Origin: Paraspadella gotoi
Taxonomy: Eukaryota > Chaetognatha
Assembly (NCBI GenBank): GCA_051294375.1
Contig: CM119266.1
Location: 4,292,931 to 4,356,930 of the forward strand
Length of the DNA stretch: 64,000 nt
Direction of reading: 5' to 3'
Both the position numbers and the translations under genes were made by a program. Positions 60,854 through 64,000 of this stretch are shown piece after piece; position 1 is the stretch's first letter; each line of letters begins with the position of its first letter. The notes beneath the pieces were generated by a model. The model did no database searches and had not been told where the DNA came from. It worked only from the letters and a program-made list of their open reading frames with translations.

Positions 60854-61504
60854 GAAGAGACAGTAATTATTGTTATGTATTAGTGACAGAACCGTTCAAT
60901 ATAAGCAGTCCCTGAGCTTCGGATCAGGCTGTAACACCATGTTACAGGCGGGTTAAGCGCCCCGTCCCTCTTAACTGCCAGACGACCACCGGGCTAGAAC
61001 CCCGGACCTTTGGGTTCGGAGGCGAATGACTTGCCTCCGGCACCAATGGTCGCTGATGAACGGTTGGTGGATTTTAGTCCACCATACATCCCCCCCTCCC
61101 GTAGGGAGAAGTCTGTTGCGTCTCTTCAGTGATTGTTGTTGGTGGAAAGTTCGTCACCAAGTTGAGGCATGTCGCCTGATGTGATGTGGGCGGAAAGTGC
61201 ATCGCCAGGTTGAGGCATGTCGCCTGAAAGTGTTGTTGTTGCTGTTGTGTTCGGAAGTCGGGCTCACAAATAAAGAGACAGTAATTATTGTCATGTATTA
61301 GTGACAGAACCGTTCAATATAAGCAGTTCCTGAGCTTTGGATCAGGCTGTAACACCATGTTACAGGCGGGTTAAGCACCCCGTCCCTCTTAACTGCCAGA
61401 CGACCACCGGGTTAGAACCCTGGACCTTTGGGTTGGGAGGCGAATGACTTGCCTCCGGCACCAATGGTCGCTGATGAACGGTTGGTGGATTTTAGTCCAC
61501 CATA
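60854..61504 (+). mobile_element. Full-length TRIM element (copy 6) with target duplication
   Basis: Two 233-bp terminal direct repeats (60854-61086 and 61272-61504) around a 185-bp core homologous to the core at 5710-5905. Perfect 5-bp duplication AAAGT at 60849-60853 and 61505-61509. The repeat ends carry a 3' hairpin (TGGTGG..CCACCA) and a central TAACACC..GTGTTA type palindrome. It encodes no protein. Confidence 0.9.
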
Positions 61505-62182
61505 AAAGTGTTTTAAAACTTTGACTCTAAATTCCTCCTAACTGGAATACTTTTCTTAAAATGTCTCTCTATTAGTTTTCTACAAATGTTTTTAAGATTC
61601 CTAAAAAAAATTTTAATTCAAAATTCTTGCAGTCGTTTAGGCTGCAACTCTTCAAATTCAGTGTAGATTCAGTGTAGCTCGAATTTCTTTACCATCTATT
61701 TAACCAAAGATTTTGTTCACAATTGGAAATCCAACCGAGTGATAAGATTAATTGTTTAACTCTGTCCTTCAAAATTTCTCTTTACCGTGTTTTAACTTTT
61801 TACCTACAATTTTTTAACAACTATATAAAAAAGATTTTTTAAAAAATGTGCTTACCGATTTAATTTTACACTTTTCTCATTTACGGATTAAAAAAAATTA
61901 TGTAAAATGGAATGTTTACATATAAAAAAAACTAACTTTTTTTTGTGATTACTGATGACTACGATATATTTCTTGATGTGATAGCTGTAATACATAGAAG
62001 TTTACGAATAGTGAAGCTGAATGACCCTTCCTCTTAAAATAAATTCTTTTGGCGTTTAAAATCTGCTGTGTGTCTATTACCACATTTAAAAAAAAACAAA
62101 TAAATTCCTTAGTCTCTATACAACATTTTAACAATTGCACTATTTGATTCGCAAGAATATTTACATTGTTGTCTTTAAAAAA
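61505..62182. other. AT-rich DNA, no gene seen
   Basis: No frame with codon bias and no repeat family recognised. Confidence 0.4.
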
Positions 62183-62600
62183 ACAAGTATGAGGAAACAT
62201 TGTCGGATCTTCCTACGATAATTAAGCGGTAATCAGCTTATCAGACGATAAATCACGATAAATCTTTCAATTAATGATCCTATCTGATCATAACAGATCG
62301 TACCATACCAAAACAGTGGCTGCGCCAATACATGTAAATCGCTTGCAAGGGATTAAACTGAACTTTTTTCAACTCGCATCATTTTTTCAACTTGCATAAT
62401 TTTTTCAACTTGCATCATTTTTTTAAATTGCATCATTTTTTCACTTTAATTAATTATTTAATTAAATCATTTATGAGTAAGCATAAATAATAATTAATAA
62501 ATATTCAAGTAAATGTGGCTTATGTTTTTTCCATTTAAACTCATTTCTACTGGTAAAATTCCATCGAAACTTTATATCTAGCTCTAACTCATAACTGCCT
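62183..62600 (+). mobile_element. Left end of the AACAAGTTTGAGC inverted-repeat element family
   Basis: Starts AACAAGTATGAGGAAACATT, followed by the family sequence GATAATTAAGCGGTAATCAGC, then GGGATTAAACTGAACTTTTT and the AACTTGCATCATTTTTTC minisatellite. The opposite end is not found before the window stops, so it is truncated. Confidence 0.6.
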
Positions 62601-64000
62601 CTTTACTTTAGAAGGGAAGTCTGGCGTTAAGCTTCCGAGATAAAAATTAGCGAATAAAAAAGTTGTTATTTTACTCACTGAATAAAAATACTTAAAATAC
62701 TTGCAAAATACATAAAATTGATAAAATTATTATTGTGATAACATTGTCCAATCACATGCAATATATCTAGTGCCTTTTTATTCATTGAAATCGATAGATA
62801 TTAACTAAAAATATTAGAATTAATTTTTCTTTTTGATATATAAGAGAACCGAACTTTCGTCGCTTGATGTCATCAGGTTACTAGTAAATATTCGTTTGAG
62901 GATTCCAAATCTGTTTTTAAAATTGACCTACGTAGACGCGCATAGACGCGATATGCCATGAAAGCAAGTTGTTTGGTTCCACTTAAATTTTTAGCTTCGG
63001 CCGAGTCACTTAATTGGTAATAAAAAAATTGATTTTCTTTGATATCTTTTGAACCAAAAATGATAGAACGATAAGACTGGTATCATATTAAAACCATAAT
63101 TATGGGGCATCTTTTCCATATAATTTTTTAAAAATGTTTCAAAGGATTTTTTTAAAATCTTGATCGGAATCTTAGTCAAAAGTAAAACAACTTTTGAAAT
63201 TAAATTAAACGCACTTGGCCACATTTAAAAAAATAAATAGAATATAGATTCTGAAAGAGAAAAGATTGAATTATGTTTGTGATATAAAACAAAAATTTTC
63301 TATACCTCAAATGTTTATATAATTACTAAGGATAATGATTATCATTTTGTTGAAAACAACAAAATTTAAAAAATTCATATGATTTAAATATGATAATTTA
63401 GGTGAGGCCAAACTTCGTCAATGGGGTGGGTTCAAACAGTGATGTTTGAGTTTGAGGCGAACTCTTTAGTTCCGAATGAGCATAAGTTAGTACATGAGTC
63501 AGTACGATGGTGCTGGAAGCGAACGAGCCTTTCGCATGAATATGGAGCATATTCTTAGATGTGATTCACAAGCAAAGCATTAGTGAATCATAGATTATTT
63601 TGTAATAGTGTATACGTGCTAAGGGCTGTTTAAGAATATCAGCTGATGCATGGAGCAGACATGTCCGCAATGGACTTTGCATTTTTTGAGTTGAATAACT
63701 TATTTCATTATGATATAGGAATAGCAGATGATCAACGATTGCTTATGTGAGGATGAATAGGCTGTAGTCCTGAGACAAGCGATAACTGGGTGCATTCGTC
63801 GATAGTGGCTGGGTGTTGCATACTGCTACTGTGATTTTACAATATGAGGTATGTTGAATAGATGAAAGGTCAAGAAAGTATGAGCGGCTGTGAGAGATAT
63901 TAAGAATTGAGTAAACATAACCTTAGAGAGAAAAGATCGATCAGTCTAATCATCTATTGCATTATCGATAGATTGGTTAGTCGAGTTGGGTCGTTTCTAA
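62601..64000. other. AT-rich intergenic DNA, no gene seen
   Basis: Short open frames such as 63006-63224 (minus) lack codon bias and splice support. Nothing else identified. Confidence 0.4.

Overview
This is genomic DNA of an animal, most likely an invertebrate. The genes have many short exons with GT-AG introns, the products are animal proteins (a BTB-kelch protein, a centriole protein, a cysteine-string co-chaperone, an EGF/fibrinogen-domain receptor), and the intergenic and intronic DNA is very AT-rich and full of microsatellites, minisatellites and short mobile elements. I cannot name the phylum. A run of 100 N marks an assembly gap at 23405-23504. All exon models below were built by reading frames, splice sites and intron phases by eye.

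Left part (1-23 kb). The minus strand carries one large gene (about 23030 down to 2694). It encodes a predicted membrane protein without a signal peptide: a short cytoplasmic tail, one membrane segment, a spacer, an EGF-like module, then four tandem fibrinogen-related (FReD) modules that become increasingly divergent. About thirty exons join with matching phases; one small piece of the first FReD is not located. Its introns hold a 1.65 kb minisatellite, tRNA-derived SINEs, copies of a miniature LTR element (TRIM), and an LTR with a primer-binding site complementary to tRNA-Leu.

Middle part (24-36 kb). A five-exon plus-strand gene (24151-30225) with a TATA box encodes a 224-residue secreted protein of a family I do not recognise. 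Its introns are largely mobile DNA: a 2.1 kb inverted-repeat element fills intron 1, a tandem array of GTAAGT-containing units follows the exon 2 donor, and two hAT-type MITEs with 8-bp target duplications flank exon 3. A second 2.2 kb element of the same family, a 41-bp hairpin and other repeats follow. A short unidentified minus-strand gene begins at 35670.

Right part (36.8-60 kb). This is a gene-dense stretch: centriolin (CNTRL, plus, 15 exons, 1373 residues, shorter than vertebrate centriolin), convergent with an intronless DNAJC5 cysteine-string protein (minus); then KLHL18 (minus, 11 exons, 579 residues, complete); then a 2315-residue highly charged RD/RE-rich protein with a B-box zinc finger (minus, 9 exons), probably nuclear. 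Exons here are GC-richer than the surrounding DNA. The last 4 kb is repeats (a full TRIM element with a 5-bp target duplication, an inverted-repeat element end) and unannotated AT-rich DNA.
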